Below are positions 1 to 8,966 of a stretch of DNA of 64,000 nucleotides, in pieces. Position 1 is the first letter of the stretch. Each line of letters opens with the position of its first letter. The notes below the pieces were generated by a model. The model worked only from the letters and a program-made list of their open reading frames with translations, ran no database searches and was not told the origin of the DNA. Where the stretch lies: NCBI GenBank assembly GCA_945889005.1, contig CAMDBI010000018.1, positions 1-64,000 of the forward strand. Direction: 5' to 3'. The stretch is from Bacteroides fragilis (GTDB lineage Bacteria > Bacteroidota > Bacteroidia > Bacteroidales > DTGW01). The position numbers and the translations under genes are program-made.

Positions 1-477
1 GAAAGTATTCGCACAGGAGAGAATCAGTATCACATGCCTCGATATTTAAAAAATGGTATCATAGACATGCATTTACTATTGACTGATTTTCAAGAATTTT
101 GGCGCGAAAATGCTGCAATTTGGGTCGATAAATATGATTACAAAGAAGCCGCACCTCATTTAATATTAATGGCTTTCATACAAAGAGTTATTAATGGTGG
201 TGGTCAAATAATGAGAGAATTAGCAGCCGAACGAAAACGATTAGATTTATGTATCGTTTATAATAAAATGAAATATCCGATAGAACTTAAAATATTTAGA
301 TCAGAAAAAACTGTTGATGAAGGATATATACAATTAAGTAAATATATGAATTCATTAGGTGCAAAAGAGGGTTGGCTTGTGATTTTTGATAGAGATAGAA
401 ATAAAACCTGGGACGAAAAACTTTATTGGCAAACACAAATTGTTGACAATTATACAATTCATGTTGTTGGATGCTAG
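1..477 (+). CDS. C-terminal part of an AAA-ATPase-like protein with PD-(D/E)XK nuclease-like domain (partial)
   Basis: The reading frame is open to the first base of the window, so the ATG at 34 is internal and the gene begins upstream. The visible 158 residues match the C-terminal end of the Bacteroidota family of AAA-type ATP-binding proteins that carry a PD-(D/E)XK nuclease-like domain. The core is visible as RLDLCIVYN followed by YPIELKI, the D...ExK arrangement, and then a conserved tail containing GAKEGWLVIFDRD. The P-loop part lies outside the window. These proteins are often multicopy and their substrate is unknown. The family assignment is by recognition of the tail; function is not inferred beyond that. 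Confidence 0.72.
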   Translation, partial: ESIRTGENQYHMPRYLKNGIIDMHLLLTDFQEFWRENAAIWVDKYDYKEAAPHLILMAFIQRVINGGGQIMRELAAERKRLDLCIVYNKMKYPIELKIFRSEKTVDEGYIQLSKYMNSLGAKEGWLVIFDRDRNKTWDEKLYWQTQIVDNYTIHVVGC

Positions 478-744
478 TTGTTTGAAATAATGTAGTTGAG
501 GTAATTTGAGTGCCCAAGAATAAATGGCTAAGTAGCGAAAATATATTCAAAAAATTAATGTGCAAAATATTGGCATTAAAGCAATTGTATGCTTTTTGAT
601 TAAAATATTTATTGATAGAGTACGTAAACTTAATGAAGAAAGTGGTAAAATATACAAGAGAAAGGCTTTTGAATAAAGATTGCAATTAACTTTTAAGAGA
701 TATTCTCGTTATTTCTTTTTATCTTTTCGAAATAAAACACAGTA

Positions 745-2148
745 ATGAGAAAGGTGCTAATTCTGAATGTATTCATTTGCTTTGTGCTTTTTGCCAATGC
801 TCAGGTTCAGTTGAGGGGTAAGGTGGTGCCGGTCGCACAATCGTTTGTTAGTTTGCGATTCAATCCAGTAGGTTTGTTCGATACGCTTTCTTTGAAGCCT
901 TTTGTTATTCCGATTGATAAAAATTTTACGTTTACAACATCGATACCTGTCGATAGTTTTGTGCATGGTACAATAAGCTATGGAGGATTTTTTCATTCTT
1001 TTTATTTCGAAAAAGGCGACGATTTACAAATAGAGTTTAATGGCGATTATATCAATTACAAAGGAAAAGGAGAGGGTAATAACAATTTTTACTACCATTT
1101 TTTAGAGAAATATAAGGTATTTGATTTTGAAGTTATTTATAGAAAAAAATTAGAACCCGATTCTGCACTTAAAGCTTTTCAAGATATACTTGCTCGGCGA
1201 AAAGCGTTGTTTGTTTTAAATAAAGAAAAGTTTAGTGAAGGATTTAAAAAACATTTTGAACTTAATGATGCCTTTGAATACGAGTCGTTTTTAATCAAAT
1301 TTCCAAGCTGGTATGCTTCGTATAATTCGCCGTCAGCTACAAAAAAAGAATTTTCAAACAAAAGGGTTTCAATAAGTCAAATTGCAGGATATTCTAAAGA
1401 AGAACGGGCTAATCAACCATTTTATCTAGCCAATTTAGGGCAATTGATGTTTTTAAAAACAAAAAATTTAATATTCGAACGTTCTGATTTTGATTTCAGA
1501 ACAGCATATCTGAGTTTGGTGTTCGACTCGCTTTCTGGTAAGGTTCGAGAAAATATAATTGCCCAAATGTTGTTTAATAAACTCATATATGAGCAAATAC
1601 TAGATACTAACCTTTATCAACGTTTTTTAGCGATACATCCCGACATTGAATTAACAAGGCAAATAGAAAGTGTTATTGCCAATTTGGGAGAAAATTCGAG
1701 GGTTTTAGATCAAGATAGTTGGAAGAAATCGATAGTTAGTGATATTAGAGGTAAAGATACAACAATAGCCTCAATACTGGAAATTTGTAAAGGCAAGGTT
1801 GTTTATATCGATTTTTGGAGTTTGGGTTGTGGACCTTGTCGTGAGGAAATGCCCAGTTCAATTGCATTGCGCGAAAGGTTAAAGAATATACCAGTAGTGT
1901 TTTTATATATTTCGCTCGATCCGCCTTCGGCAGCAACCATTGGACGATCGATACAACTTATTAAATCGTCGCAGGGGCTTTATTATTTAAAAAATAAAAC
2001 GAACCCTCGCACACTAGATGTTTTAAACCTTGGTGCAATTCCCCGTTATGTGTTGCTCAACACGAAAGGCGAAATAGTTTCTAGATATGCTAACAGACCA
2101 GGTGATTTGGCAATTGAAAAACAGATTAAAGCTATATTGGGATACTAA
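745..2148 (+). CDS. Secreted thioredoxin-fold protein of the TlpA/ResA type
   Basis: This is a 467-residue protein with an N-terminal signal peptide (residues 1-20, ending near ANA-Q). A beta-rich region of roughly 90 residues resembles the DUF4369-like domain that often precedes thioredoxin domains in Bacteroidota. A helical middle follows, then a C-terminal thioredoxin domain (about 330-467) with a CGPC redox site at residues 362-365 inside FWSLGCGPCREEMP. Such proteins act in the periplasm as thiol-disulfide oxidoreductases, typically reductases for cytochrome c or other cysteine proteins. ResB/CcsA-type cytochrome c maturation genes lie about 9 kb away, which fits but does not prove that role. 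The ATG start gives a clean signal peptide. Confidence 0.85.
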   Translation: MRKVLILNVFICFVLFANAQVQLRGKVVPVAQSFVSLRFNPVGLFDTLSLKPFVIPIDKNFTFTTSIPVDSFVHGTISYGGFFHSFYFEKGDDLQIEFNGDYINYKGKGEGNNNFYYHFLEKYKVFDFEVIYRKKLEPDSALKAFQDILARRKALFVLNKEKFSEGFKKHFELNDAFEYESFLIKFPSWYASYNSPSATKKEFSNKRVSISQIAGYSKEERANQPFYLANLGQLMFLKTKNLIFERSDFDFRTAYLSLVFDSLSGKVRENIIAQMLFNKLIYEQILDTNLYQRFLAIHPDIELTRQIESVIANLGENSRVLDQDSWKKSIVSDIRGKDTTIASILEICKGKVVYIDFWSLGCGPCREEMPSSIALRERLKNIPVVFLYISLDPPSAATIGRSIQLIKSSQGLYYLKNKTNPRTLDVLNLGAIPRYVLLNTKGEIVSRYANRPGDLAIEKQIKAILGY

Positions 2149-2184
2149 AGCAAGGGATTAGTTTCTTCTATGTTATAGTTAGGA

Positions 2185-2250
2185 GTCGGAAGACGGAAGT
2201 CAGAAGTGAATTTGTTTCCAACTCACGACTTCCGTCTTCGGTCTTCCGAC
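2185..2250. repeat. Intergenic inverted repeat between convergent genes
   Basis: GTCGGAAGACGGAAGTC at 2185-2201 is answered by its reverse complement at 2227-2250, where the right arm carries a 7-base duplication (GTCTTCGGTCTTC). The repeat fills the gap between two convergent genes. It could act as a bidirectional terminator, but it lacks a T-run, so it is called only as a repeat. Similar 'GAAGTCGGAAG' palindromes are common in Bacteroidota intergenic DNA. Confidence 0.7.
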
Positions 2251-2254
2251 ATCT

Positions 2255-2947
2255 TTACAAAAGTCCTTCGTCGGCAAAGCTGTAAAAGCTATTGTAAGAA
2301 ACGATTACATGATCGAGAAGGCCAATGTCTAATAATTTGGCACCATCTTTTATTTTTTGTGTAATTTGAATGTCGCTTTCGCTGGGTTTTAGGTTGCCCG
2401 AAGGATGATTGTGGCAGGCAATGATAGAGCTAGCCGATTTTTCGAGTGCCAGTTTCATAATAATTCTTATATCGGTTACTGTGCCTGTAATGCCGCCCTG
2501 ACTTACTTTTTCTGAATCGATTACTATGTTTGCTCTGTTGAGAAAAAGTACCCTGAATTCTTCGTGTGGCAAATCTCCCATAAGCGGCCCGAGTATCGAG
2601 AATACGTCTTTGCTGGTCGAAATGCGAGGTCGCTCGGTGGTAGGCTCGCTATTTCTGCGCCGCCCAAGCTCTATAGCTGCCGTAATGGTAACAGCACGGG
2701 CATTGCCTATTCCTTTAATTTTGCAAAGATCGGCTATTCTCAATCGTGCCAAATCGTTGAGGTTATTGTTGACCGACGAAAGGATGTTTTTTGACAAATC
2801 GAGCGCCGATTCGTTTTGTGTTCCTGAACCAATAAGTATGGCAAGCAACTCGGCATTGCTTAGTGCTTGTATGCCTTTTGAAAGCATTTTTTCTCTTGGT
2901 CGGTCGTCCTCAGCCCAGTCTTTTATGGTGTTCTTGGTTTGGTTCAT
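2255..2947 (-). CDS. radC: RadC family JAB/MPN domain protein
   Basis: This 230-residue protein is of full family length. A helix-hairpin-helix region (about residues 70-95, KIKGIGNARA) is followed by an MPN/JAMM domain with the metal-binding set H179-x-H181 and D192, within HNHPSGNLKPSESD. RadC was once assigned to DNA repair, but that role is disputed and the biochemical function is unsettled. The JAMM residues imply a zinc-dependent hydrolase. The gene is convergent with the thioredoxin-fold gene and stands apart from rpsT upstream. The ATG at 2947 starts directly at the conserved IKDWAEDDRPREK motif, so the start is sound. Confidence 0.93.
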   Translation of the reverse strand: MNQTKNTIKDWAEDDRPREKMLSKGIQALSNAELLAILIGSGTQNESALDLSKNILSSVNNNLNDLARLRIADLCKIKGIGNARAVTITAAIELGRRRNSEPTTERPRISTSKDVFSILGPLMGDLPHEEFRVLFLNRANIVIDSEKVSQGGITGTVTDIRIIMKLALEKSASSIIACHNHPSGNLKPSESDIQITQKIKDGAKLLDIGLLDHVIVSYNSFYSFADEGLL

Positions 2948-3064
2948 TTTAAGTTAAATGTTCAATATTCAAGGCTTGTTTATATTTTTGTGTTGTTCAA
3001 ACAAATATAAACAAAAAAAGCCACTTCTTTTGGAAGTAGCTTCTTAAAATATTTTTTCAAAAAA

Positions 3065-3319
3065 TTATGCCAAGCTGTTAACGTGAACGCTAAGACTGCT
3101 TTTTATATTGGCTGCTTTGTTTTTGTGAATTACGTTTTTCTTTGCAAGTTTGTCGAGCATTGCTGTTACTTTTGGGAGTAATTCAACTGCTTCAGTTTTG
3201 CTGGTTATGCCACGTAGAGCTTTTACCGCGTTGCGGGTTGTACGTGAATGATATTTGTTGTCTAACCTACGAGTTTCGGTTTGTCTAATTCTTTTTTCTG
3301 ATGACTTATGGTTTGCCAT
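3065..3319 (-). CDS. rpsT: 30S ribosomal protein S20
   Basis: This 84-residue basic protein has the S20 N-terminus ([13 protein letters not shown]) and the helical body with alternating Lys/Arg runs. S20 binds the 5' domain of 16S rNA early in assembly of the small subunit. The length matches the family. A Bacteroidota -7 box, TATTTTTG, can be read on the minus strand at 3361-3368, about 40 bases ahead of the start. The -33 region there is poor, so that promoter is only suggested. Confidence 0.96.
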   Translation of the reverse strand: MANHKSSEKRIRQTETRRLDNKYHSRTTRNAVKALRGITSKTEAVELLPKVTAMLDKLAKKNVIHKNKAANIKSSLSVHVNSLA

Positions 3320-3405
3320 TGCGCTATATAATATCTTATTTGTTACTTATTTTGAGGCTGCAAAAATATAAAAAATTTTATTCTAAAAAAACTTTCCTAA
3401 TATTT

Positions 3406-3969
3406 TTATTCTCTAATTATTTTTATTTCTCCTTTTAGTCCAAGTTTAATGATACCTGAAGGCTTTGTTTTGTGGGTGTCGTCTTGTCTCCAGCCAACAA
3501 CAAAATCGACCGATTTTTTAATTTCATCTGATATATCATCGAAATTTGATGGTACTGGCATGTTGCTAATGTTTGCAGAAGTCGATACTATTGGTTTTTT
3601 GAAACGCGTAATTAGTTTTTGGCAAAATTCGTCGCTCGTTACTCTTATGCCAATACTGCCATCTTCGGCGATTAAATTTTGAGCCAGATTAATTGCGCCC
3701 GGGTAAATGATGGTAAGGGGTTTGTTTGACATGCTAATTAAATCGTCTGCCATGTCGGGTACCTGACGAAGATATAAGCTTAACTTGTCTATATGATCGA
3801 TAAGAGCGAGCATGTTTTTGTTGTTGTCGCGCTTTTTTAATGCATATATTTTGCTAACAGCTTTGTCGTTTGTAGCATCGCAGCCAATCCCCCATACGGT
3901 ATCGGTTGGATAAAGTATTGTGCCGCCTTTTTTGAGCACTTCAATGGCTTTCTGAATATCGTCGTTCAT
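3406..3969 (-). CDS. tsaC: Threonylcarbamoyl-AMP synthase (Sua5/YciO/YrdC family)
   Basis: This 187-residue single-domain protein belongs to the Sua5/YrdC family, which makes threonylcarbamoyl-AMP from threonine, bicarbonate and ATP for the t6A37 modification of ANN-decoding tRNAs. The N-terminal signature GGTILYPTDTVWGIGCDA and the KKRDNNKNM nucleotide-binding loop are present. STSAN near residue 130 is the other diagnostic motif. The protein lacks the C-terminal Sua5 extension, so it is TsaC-like. Its start codon overlaps the stop of the upstream glycosyltransferase gene (TAATG), which indicates translational coupling on the minus strand. Confidence 0.92.
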   Translation of the reverse strand: MNDDIQKAIEVLKKGGTILYPTDTVWGIGCDATNDKAVSKIYALKKRDNNKNMLALIDHIDKLSLYLRQVPDMADDLISMSNKPLTIIYPGAINLAQNLIAEDGSIGIRVTSDEFCQKLITRFKKPIVSTSANISNMPVPSNFDDISDEIKKSVDFVVGWRQDDTHKTKPSGIIKLGLKGEIKIIRE

Positions 3970-5084
3970 TAGGTGAGCTTTTCGTAAAGATTCATAAGGT
4001 TACGGGCTATGTGGTCTTGTCGGAATTGTTGCGCGTGAGCGAAGCCGTCGAGAATTATTTTACTGCGTAATGCCGAATCATTAAGTACGGTTTTTATTGC
4101 TTCGGCAATTTCGGCGGGCCATTCGGGATTAATATAAATTGACGATTTGCCTCCCGGTTCCGAGAAACAACTTCCCTTACTTGTAATGACAGGAACTTTA
4201 GAATTTAATGCTTCGAGTATGGGGATGCCAAAGCCTTCGAACAACGAGGGGTAAACGAAAACTTTTGCCATTTGATAAATAGCCGGTAAATCTTCGTTTG
4301 GAATGTTGTGGTAAAAAAATATGTTTCTTATTTTTTTCTCGAGTACATAGTTTACAACCGATTTAATATAGTTGGTTGCTCTGCCAACGACAACAAGTGG
4401 TTCTTGAATTTTTCCGATGTCAATGGCTTTAACGATGTTTAAAAGGTTTTTTCGTTCCTCAATTGTACCCACGTAGAGTATGAAATTGCTGGGAAGGCCG
4501 TATTTGCCGCTAACATCGGCTTTTTCTTCTAATGAAACATTTCTGTAAAAATTAGGATTGCAACCTTGGTAAATTACCTCAATCTTTTTTTCGTCAGCCT
4601 TGAGAAATTTAATTAAATCTTCTTTTGTTTGCTTGCTTACAGCAATTACTTTGTTGGCATGTTTGGCTGCCAGCGAAAATTTTGTTTCGTATATTTTTCG
4701 GTCAAAATATTTGTAATATTGAGGATACCTGAAAAATATTAAATCGTGAATAGTTACAATCGATGGTGTTTTTGCTTTTTCGATATGAGCCGGAAGTTCG
4801 TTGCTCAATCCATGATACAGATCTAGCTTGTCCTTTTTTATTTGTTTCGACAAGGTGTATGATCGCCAGTACCATTTGTTCTTCTTCTCGAGCCAGGTTT
4901 GAGGACCTCTCAAATTCAAACGGTCGAAATTGACAAATGGTTTGGAGTTTTCAATTTCGGGAGTATACAGTACATAGTCGTTGAAAGGGTAGTACTGGCA
5001 GAGCAAAGAGATGGTGTCGCGACTATAGTTACCTAAACCACTTGTGTTGAAAAATGCTCTTTTAGCGTCGAAACCTATTTTCAT
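3969..5084 (-). CDS. Glycosyltransferase, GT4 family (GT-B fold)
   Basis: This 371-residue glycosyltransferase has the GT-B layout. The N-terminal domain contains DLYHGLSNELP and VTIHDLIFFRYP. The C-terminal nucleotide-sugar domain has ILYVGTIEERKNL and the E-x7-E motif at E283/E291 in FEGFGIPILEAL. GT4 enzymes transfer sugars with retention, usually to lipid-linked or surface polysaccharides; donor and acceptor cannot be read from the sequence. It is the first gene of a two-gene unit, and its stop overlaps the tsaC start by one base. No other polysaccharide genes are adjacent. Confidence 0.88.
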   Translation of the reverse strand: MKIGFDAKRAFFNTSGLGNYSRDTISLLCQYYPFNDYVLYTPEIENSKPFVNFDRLNLRGPQTWLEKKNKWYWRSYTLSKQIKKDKLDLYHGLSNELPAHIEKAKTPSIVTIHDLIFFRYPQYYKYFDRKIYETKFSLAAKHANKVIAVSKQTKEDLIKFLKADEKKIEVIYQGCNPNFYRNVSLEEKADVSGKYGLPSNFILYVGTIEERKNLLNIVKAIDIGKIQEPLVVVGRATNYIKSVVNYVLEKKIRNIFFYHNIPNEDLPAIYQMAKVFVYPSLFEGFGIPILEALNSKVPVITSKGSCFSEPGGKSSIYINPEWPAEIAEAIKTVLNDSALRSKIILDGFAHAQQFRQDHIARNLMNLYEKLT

Positions 5085-5178
5085 ATTCTAAATATAGTAG
5101 ATGTGTAGTCGAGTAGTTGAGTAGTTGAGTAGGTGAATTTAATAATTTTCATTCTGTCAACTGTCAACTATTAACTAT

Positions 5179-6411
5179 TTATATTCCGGCTTTTTTTAAT
5201 CGATCCATAGCTTCCAATACGTTTTCGCGTGCGGCAAAAGCCGAGAATCTGAAATAACCCTCGCCCGAAGGACCAAAGCCCGATCCGGGAGTGCCAACAA
5301 TGTTAACCTCGTTGAGCAACTGGTCAAAGAAATCCCACGATTTAGTATTGTTTTTTGTTTTTAGCCATACATAAGGAGCATTTTCGCCACCAAAAACCGT
5401 AAAGCCTAATGTTTGTAGGCTTTCTTTCATAATGCGCGCGTTCTCCATGTAGTAGGCAATAGTTTCTTTTACTTCCTGTTGCCCTTGTTGGGTATATATT
5501 GCGGCAGCGGCTCGTTGTACGGGATAAGAAACACCGTTAAATTTTGTTGTTTGGCGACGCAACCACAGACTATTCAATGGGTGTTTGTTTCCTTTGCTGT
5601 CCGATGCCATCAATTCTTTGGGAACTAATGTGTAAGCGCAGCGAGTTCCAGTAAACCCAGCTGTTTTTGAGAAACTACGGAACTCAATGGCGCATTTTTG
5701 GGCGCCTTCTATTTCGTATATCGAATGTGGAATACTCGGATCGGTAATGTATGCTTCGTAAGCAGAATCAAATAATATTATAATGTCGTTTTTTAATGCA
5801 TATTCGACCCATTTTTTCAACATTTCGCGACTAGCTGTCATGCCGGTTGGGTTGTTGGGGAAACACAGATACACGATGTCGACTTTTTCTGAAGGTAATG
5901 CAGGTACAAAATTGTTGGCATCGTTACATGTCATATATGTTACGCCTCGGTAGTAGCCGTTTTCCATAGCTTCGCCAGTGCGACCATCCATAACGTTGGT
6001 GTCGTTGTATACCGGGTAAACAGGATCGGGTATCGCTATTTTATTTTCTTTGCCAAGTATATCGAGTATGTTGCCTGTGTCGCATTTCGATCCATCAGAA
6101 ATAAATATTTCGTCCAAGGCAATTTTTATGCCACGACTTTCGTAGTCGAACTTTGCAATGGCTTCGCGCAAGAAATCGTATCCCTGCTCTGGTCCATAAC
6201 CCTTAAAAGTTTCTACTTTGCCCATTTCGTCTATAGCATCGTGAAATGCTTTGATTACTGAAGGGACTAGGGGTTGGGTTACATCGCCAATACCCATGCG
6301 AATTATTTTTGCATCGGGGTGCAAAGTTTGAAATGCTTTTACACGTCGTCCTATTTCAGGAAATAAATATCCTGCTTTGAGTTTTAGATAATTCTCGTTT
6401 AGAAATGCCAT
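5179..6411 (-). CDS. dapL: LL-diaminopimelate aminotransferase
   Basis: This 410-residue fold-type I PLP enzyme makes LL-diaminopimelate from tetrahydrodipicolinate and glutamate in one step, bypassing the succinylase and acetylase routes. The N-terminus [20 protein letters not shown] is typical of DapL. The PLP lysine is K249 in [19 protein letters not shown] lies near residue 184 and DSAYEAY near 215. The gene diverges from dapF across 143 bases, and lysA follows dapF, so the three genes cover the pathway from tetrahydrodipicolinate to lysine. A TATATTTG box on this strand at 6443-6450 is a possible -7 element. Confidence 0.94.
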   Translation of the reverse strand: MAFLNENYLKLKAGYLFPEIGRRVKAFQTLHPDAKIIRMGIGDVTQPLVPSVIKAFHDAIDEMGKVETFKGYGPEQGYDFLREAIAKFDYESRGIKIALDEIFISDGSKCDTGNILDILGKENKIAIPDPVYPVYNDTNVMDGRTGEAMENGYYRGVTYMTCNDANNFVPALPSEKVDIVYLCFPNNPTGMTASREMLKKWVEYALKNDIIILFDSAYEAYITDPSIPHSIYEIEGAQKCAIEFRSFSKTAGFTGTRCAYTLVPKELMASDSKGNKHPLNSLWLRRQTTKFNGVSYPVQRAAAAIYTQQGQQEVKETIAYYMENARIMKESLQTLGFTVFGGENAPYVWLKTKNNTKSWDFFDQLLNEVNIVGTPGSGFGPSGEGYFRFSAFAARENVLEAMDRLKKAGI

Positions 6412-6483
6412 AAATGTTGTAAAATAATTACTGTTAAATCTACAAATATATTGTTTTCTTTATTTAATTATTCGTACTTTAAA

Positions 6484-6491
6484 TATTTTTG
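6484..6491 (+). promoter_or_regulatory. Possible -7 promoter box for dapF
   Basis: TATTTTTG fits the Bacteroidota -7 consensus TAnnTTTG and lies about 64 bases upstream of the dapF ATG, in the spacer between the divergent dapL and dapF genes. A convincing -33 TTTG at the right distance is not visible, so confidence is low. Confidence 0.35.
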
Positions 6492-6554
6492 CATGAAACT
6501 AAGTCGAAATTTGTAACTCCCTTTAAATAAATAGCAGATAAAATTTCTAATATA

Positions 6555-7412
6555 ATGGAAAAGAATAATTTTTTTGTGAAATCTCATGGATTAGGTAACG
6601 ATTATATTGTGTTAGACGAAGCTAATCTTAGTTTTGAGCTTGATGCGCATTTGATTCGTATTATTTGCGATTACCACTATGGAATTGGTTCCGATGGAAT
6701 TTTGCTAAAAGTACCTTCGATAAGAGCCGATTTTGGTTTGCGTATTTTTAATCCCGACGCTTCGGAAGCCGAAAAGAGTGGCAATGGACTTCGTATTTTT
6801 TCGAAATATCTTTACGATTACGGTATTGCTCAAAAGAAAACTTTTACCATAGATACTCCTGGGGGAGTTGTACATTCTTCGATTATTGAAGATTTTAATG
6901 GTAAAGCATCAATGGTATCGGTCGATATGGGTAAGGCTATTTTCAGTTCGTCGCTTATACCCGTAAAAACCGACAAATCAACGTTTATCAACGAACCATT
7001 GATGATTTTTAATAAAGAATATCATGTTAATTGTGTGTCGGTTGGAAATCCGCACTGTGTAATAATTAAAGAAAATCTTGATATCGACGAGATTAAGAAA
7101 TATGGACCGTATATAGAGTCAAATCATATTTTCCCGAACAAAATTAATGTTCAATTTGCAAAAGTACTTAACGATCACGAAGCTGAGATCATAATTTGGG
7201 AGCGTGGAGTAGGTTATACTTTAGCTTCGGGAAGTTCTGCGTCTGCTGTTGCCTCGGTGCTTCATAAACTTGGGTTGGTTTGCCCCAATGTCGATATACA
7301 CATGAAGGGCGGGGTGCTCAAAATCAATATCGACGATGTGTTCAATATTACCATGACAGGCCCGGTGAAACAAATTGCCGAAGGTTTTTTGAGCAGTGAA
7401 CTTTTCAGTTAA
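6555..7412 (+). CDS. dapF: Diaminopimelate epimerase homologue with both catalytic cysteines replaced by serine
   Basis: This 285-residue protein is collinear with DapF, the cofactor-independent epimerase that converts LL- to meso-diaminopimelate. Family landmarks are kept: HGLGNDYIVLD near residue 11, GIGSDGILL, NPDASEAE, SGNGLR (75-80), VGNPHC and WERGVG (215-220). The canonical enzyme uses two cysteines, in the motifs (M)CGNG and ACGTG. Here the codons are AGT (S75, EKSGNGLR) and TCG (S225, LASGSSAS), so both acid/base thiols are serine. Surrounding residues are well conserved, so this is not a decayed gene. Position between dapL and lysA argues that it works in lysine/peptidoglycan synthesis. 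It may instead belong to a functionally distinct subgroup of the fold. Confidence 0.85.
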   Translation: MEKNNFFVKSHGLGNDYIVLDEANLSFELDAHLIRIICDYHYGIGSDGILLKVPSIRADFGLRIFNPDASEAEKSGNGLRIFSKYLYDYGIAQKKTFTIDTPGGVVHSSIIEDFNGKASMVSVDMGKAIFSSSLIPVKTDKSTFINEPLMIFNKEYHVNCVSVGNPHCVIIKENLDIDEIKKYGPYIESNHIFPNKINVQFAKVLNDHEAEIIIWERGVGYTLASGSSASAVASVLHKLGLVCPNVDIHMKGGVLKINIDDVFNITMTGPVKQIAEGFLSSELFS

Positions 7413-7549
7413 ATCAATTATCTTTGCAAAAAGAGATAAAAGATATTAGACTATAGACAAAAGACAGTCGATTCATGATTCCTTTGTTGTAAAGGCTAAT
7501 CGTCAATTGTCAATAATCAATATTTAATAATCAATATTCAATTTTTCTA

Positions 7550-8809
7550 ATGAGTACAAAAATAATACCTTTTTCATTTAGTCAGATTCAGGATGTAATA
7601 GCAAAGTATCCAACGCCTTTTCATATTTACGACGAAAAGGCAATTCGTCTAAACGCTCAATATGTCAATAAAGCATTTTCGTGGAACGAAGGTTTTAAAG
7701 AATATTTTGCAGTGAAGGCTTTGCCAAATCCATATATTATGAAGGTGTTGAAAGAAGAGGGTTTTGGGTCTGATTGTAGTTCAATGGCAGAGCTTATTTT
7801 GTCGGAAAAAATAGGTGTAGTTGGCGACAATATTATGTTTACCTCGAACAATACTCCCGAATATGAATATAGAAAAGCTAAAGAACTAGGAGCAATTATC
7901 AATTTGGACGATGTTAGCCATATATCGTATTTGGAAATGAATTGTGGCTTGCCCGAGTTGCTTTGTATGCGCTATAACCCTGGCTCGCTCAAAGAAGGCA
8001 ATGCCATTATTGGGCATCCCGAGGAAGCGAAATATGGTTTTACACGCGAACAACTTATTGAAGGATATAGAATTGCTAAAGAAAAAGGTGTGAAACGATT
8101 TGGATTACACACCATGGTAGCTTCAAATGAGCTCGATTCGGCATATTTTGTCGAAACAGCCGAAATACTTTTCGATTTGGCTGCCGAATTGACCAAAAAT
8201 CTTGGAATTGAATTTGAATTTGTTAATCTTGGAGGAGGTATAGGTATACCTTATCTCCCTGAGCAAAAGCCGGTCGATCTTATGTATGTTAGCCAAGGAG
8301 TGCAGAATTTATACAAAAGCAAAATCGAGGGAAATGGCTTGAAACCATTGAAAATATTTCTCGAATCGGGGCGTATGATTACCGGACCTTATGGCTACTT
8401 GGTTACAAAGGTTGAACATATTAAAAAAACCTACAAAAATTATGTGGGTTTAGATTCAAGTATGCAAAACCTTATGCGTCCTGCTCTGTATGGTTCTTAT
8501 CATCATATAAGCGTTATGGGAAAAGAAAACCAGCCGCACGATTTTGTGTGTGATGTAACAGGTTCGTTGTGCGAAAACAACGACAAATTTGCCATTGATC
8601 GCGTTTTGCCAGAACCACAACAAGGCGATATCGTAGTTATACACGACACCGGAGCTCATGGTTTGGCAATGGGTTTCAATTACAACGGAAAGCTTCGTTC
8701 GGCTGAACTTATGCTTCGACCCAATGGCGATGTTACTCAAATAAGACGTGCCGAAACTATGGACGATCTTTTTGCTACTTTGGATTTTGAAGGATTGAAA
8801 AAGTTCTAA
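7550..8809 (+). CDS. lysA: Diaminopimelate decarboxylase (LysA, divergent subtype)
   Basis: This 419-residue fold-type III PLP decarboxylase converts meso-diaminopimelate to lysine. The PLP lysine is K56 in FAVKALPNP, the phosphate loop is GGGIG at 228-232, and the active-site partner motif is C341-E342 in SLCENNDKF. The usual HIGSQ segment is replaced by HTMVASN (187-193), so this is a side branch of the LysA/ornithine decarboxylase family. The substrate assignment leans on its place 137 bases after dapF. A TATCTTTG box at 7421-7428 could give it a separate promoter. The spacer is AT-rich with repeated CAATAATCAATATT words. Confidence 0.85.
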   Translation: MSTKIIPFSFSQIQDVIAKYPTPFHIYDEKAIRLNAQYVNKAFSWNEGFKEYFAVKALPNPYIMKVLKEEGFGSDCSSMAELILSEKIGVVGDNIMFTSNNTPEYEYRKAKELGAIINLDDVSHISYLEMNCGLPELLCMRYNPGSLKEGNAIIGHPEEAKYGFTREQLIEGYRIAKEKGVKRFGLHTMVASNELDSAYFVETAEILFDLAAELTKNLGIEFEFVNLGGGIGIPYLPEQKPVDLMYVSQGVQNLYKSKIEGNGLKPLKIFLESGRMITGPYGYLVTKVEHIKKTYKNYVGLDSSMQNLMRPALYGSYHHISVMGKENQPHDFVCDVTGSLCENNDKFAIDRVLPEPQQGDIVVIHDTGAHGLAMGFNYNGKLRSAELMLRPNGDVTQIRRAETMDDLFATLDFEGLKKF

Positions 8810-8818
8810 GATTCATTT

Positions 8819-8965
8819 GGAGTTCACTAAAAACTCGATTTTTTAGGCGAGCGAGTTTTTAAAAACCGTAGTTTACTGCTGTAAATGTGTTACACTTAGC
8901 GAAAACCGAAGTGAGGATTTTAAAAATGAAACTCAACGATAAAAATTCAGTTTTTCGAGATGCCC
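8819..8965. mobile_element. MITE-like element, copy 1 (diverged)
   Basis: This segment of about 147 bases is homologous, in inverted orientation, to the element at 15300-15471. Both copies share ACTAAAAACTCGATTTTTT at one end, GTAGTTTACTGCTGTAAATGTG-like DNA in the middle (one base differs) and a TTTTT(C/A)GAGATGCCC end. The left terminal inverted repeat of this copy is degraded. Possible target duplications are ATTT on the left and ATTA on the right. It carries no open reading frame and sits one base beyond the 3' end of the adjoining esterase gene. Confidence 0.7.
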
Positions 8966-8966
8966 A

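Noticed and set aside
296-685. 129-codon minus-strand frame overlapping the first gene and the gap after it
   Set aside because: It is rich in Phe, Asn and Tyr in the manner of translated AT-rich DNA, overlaps a recognised protein end, and shows no domain.
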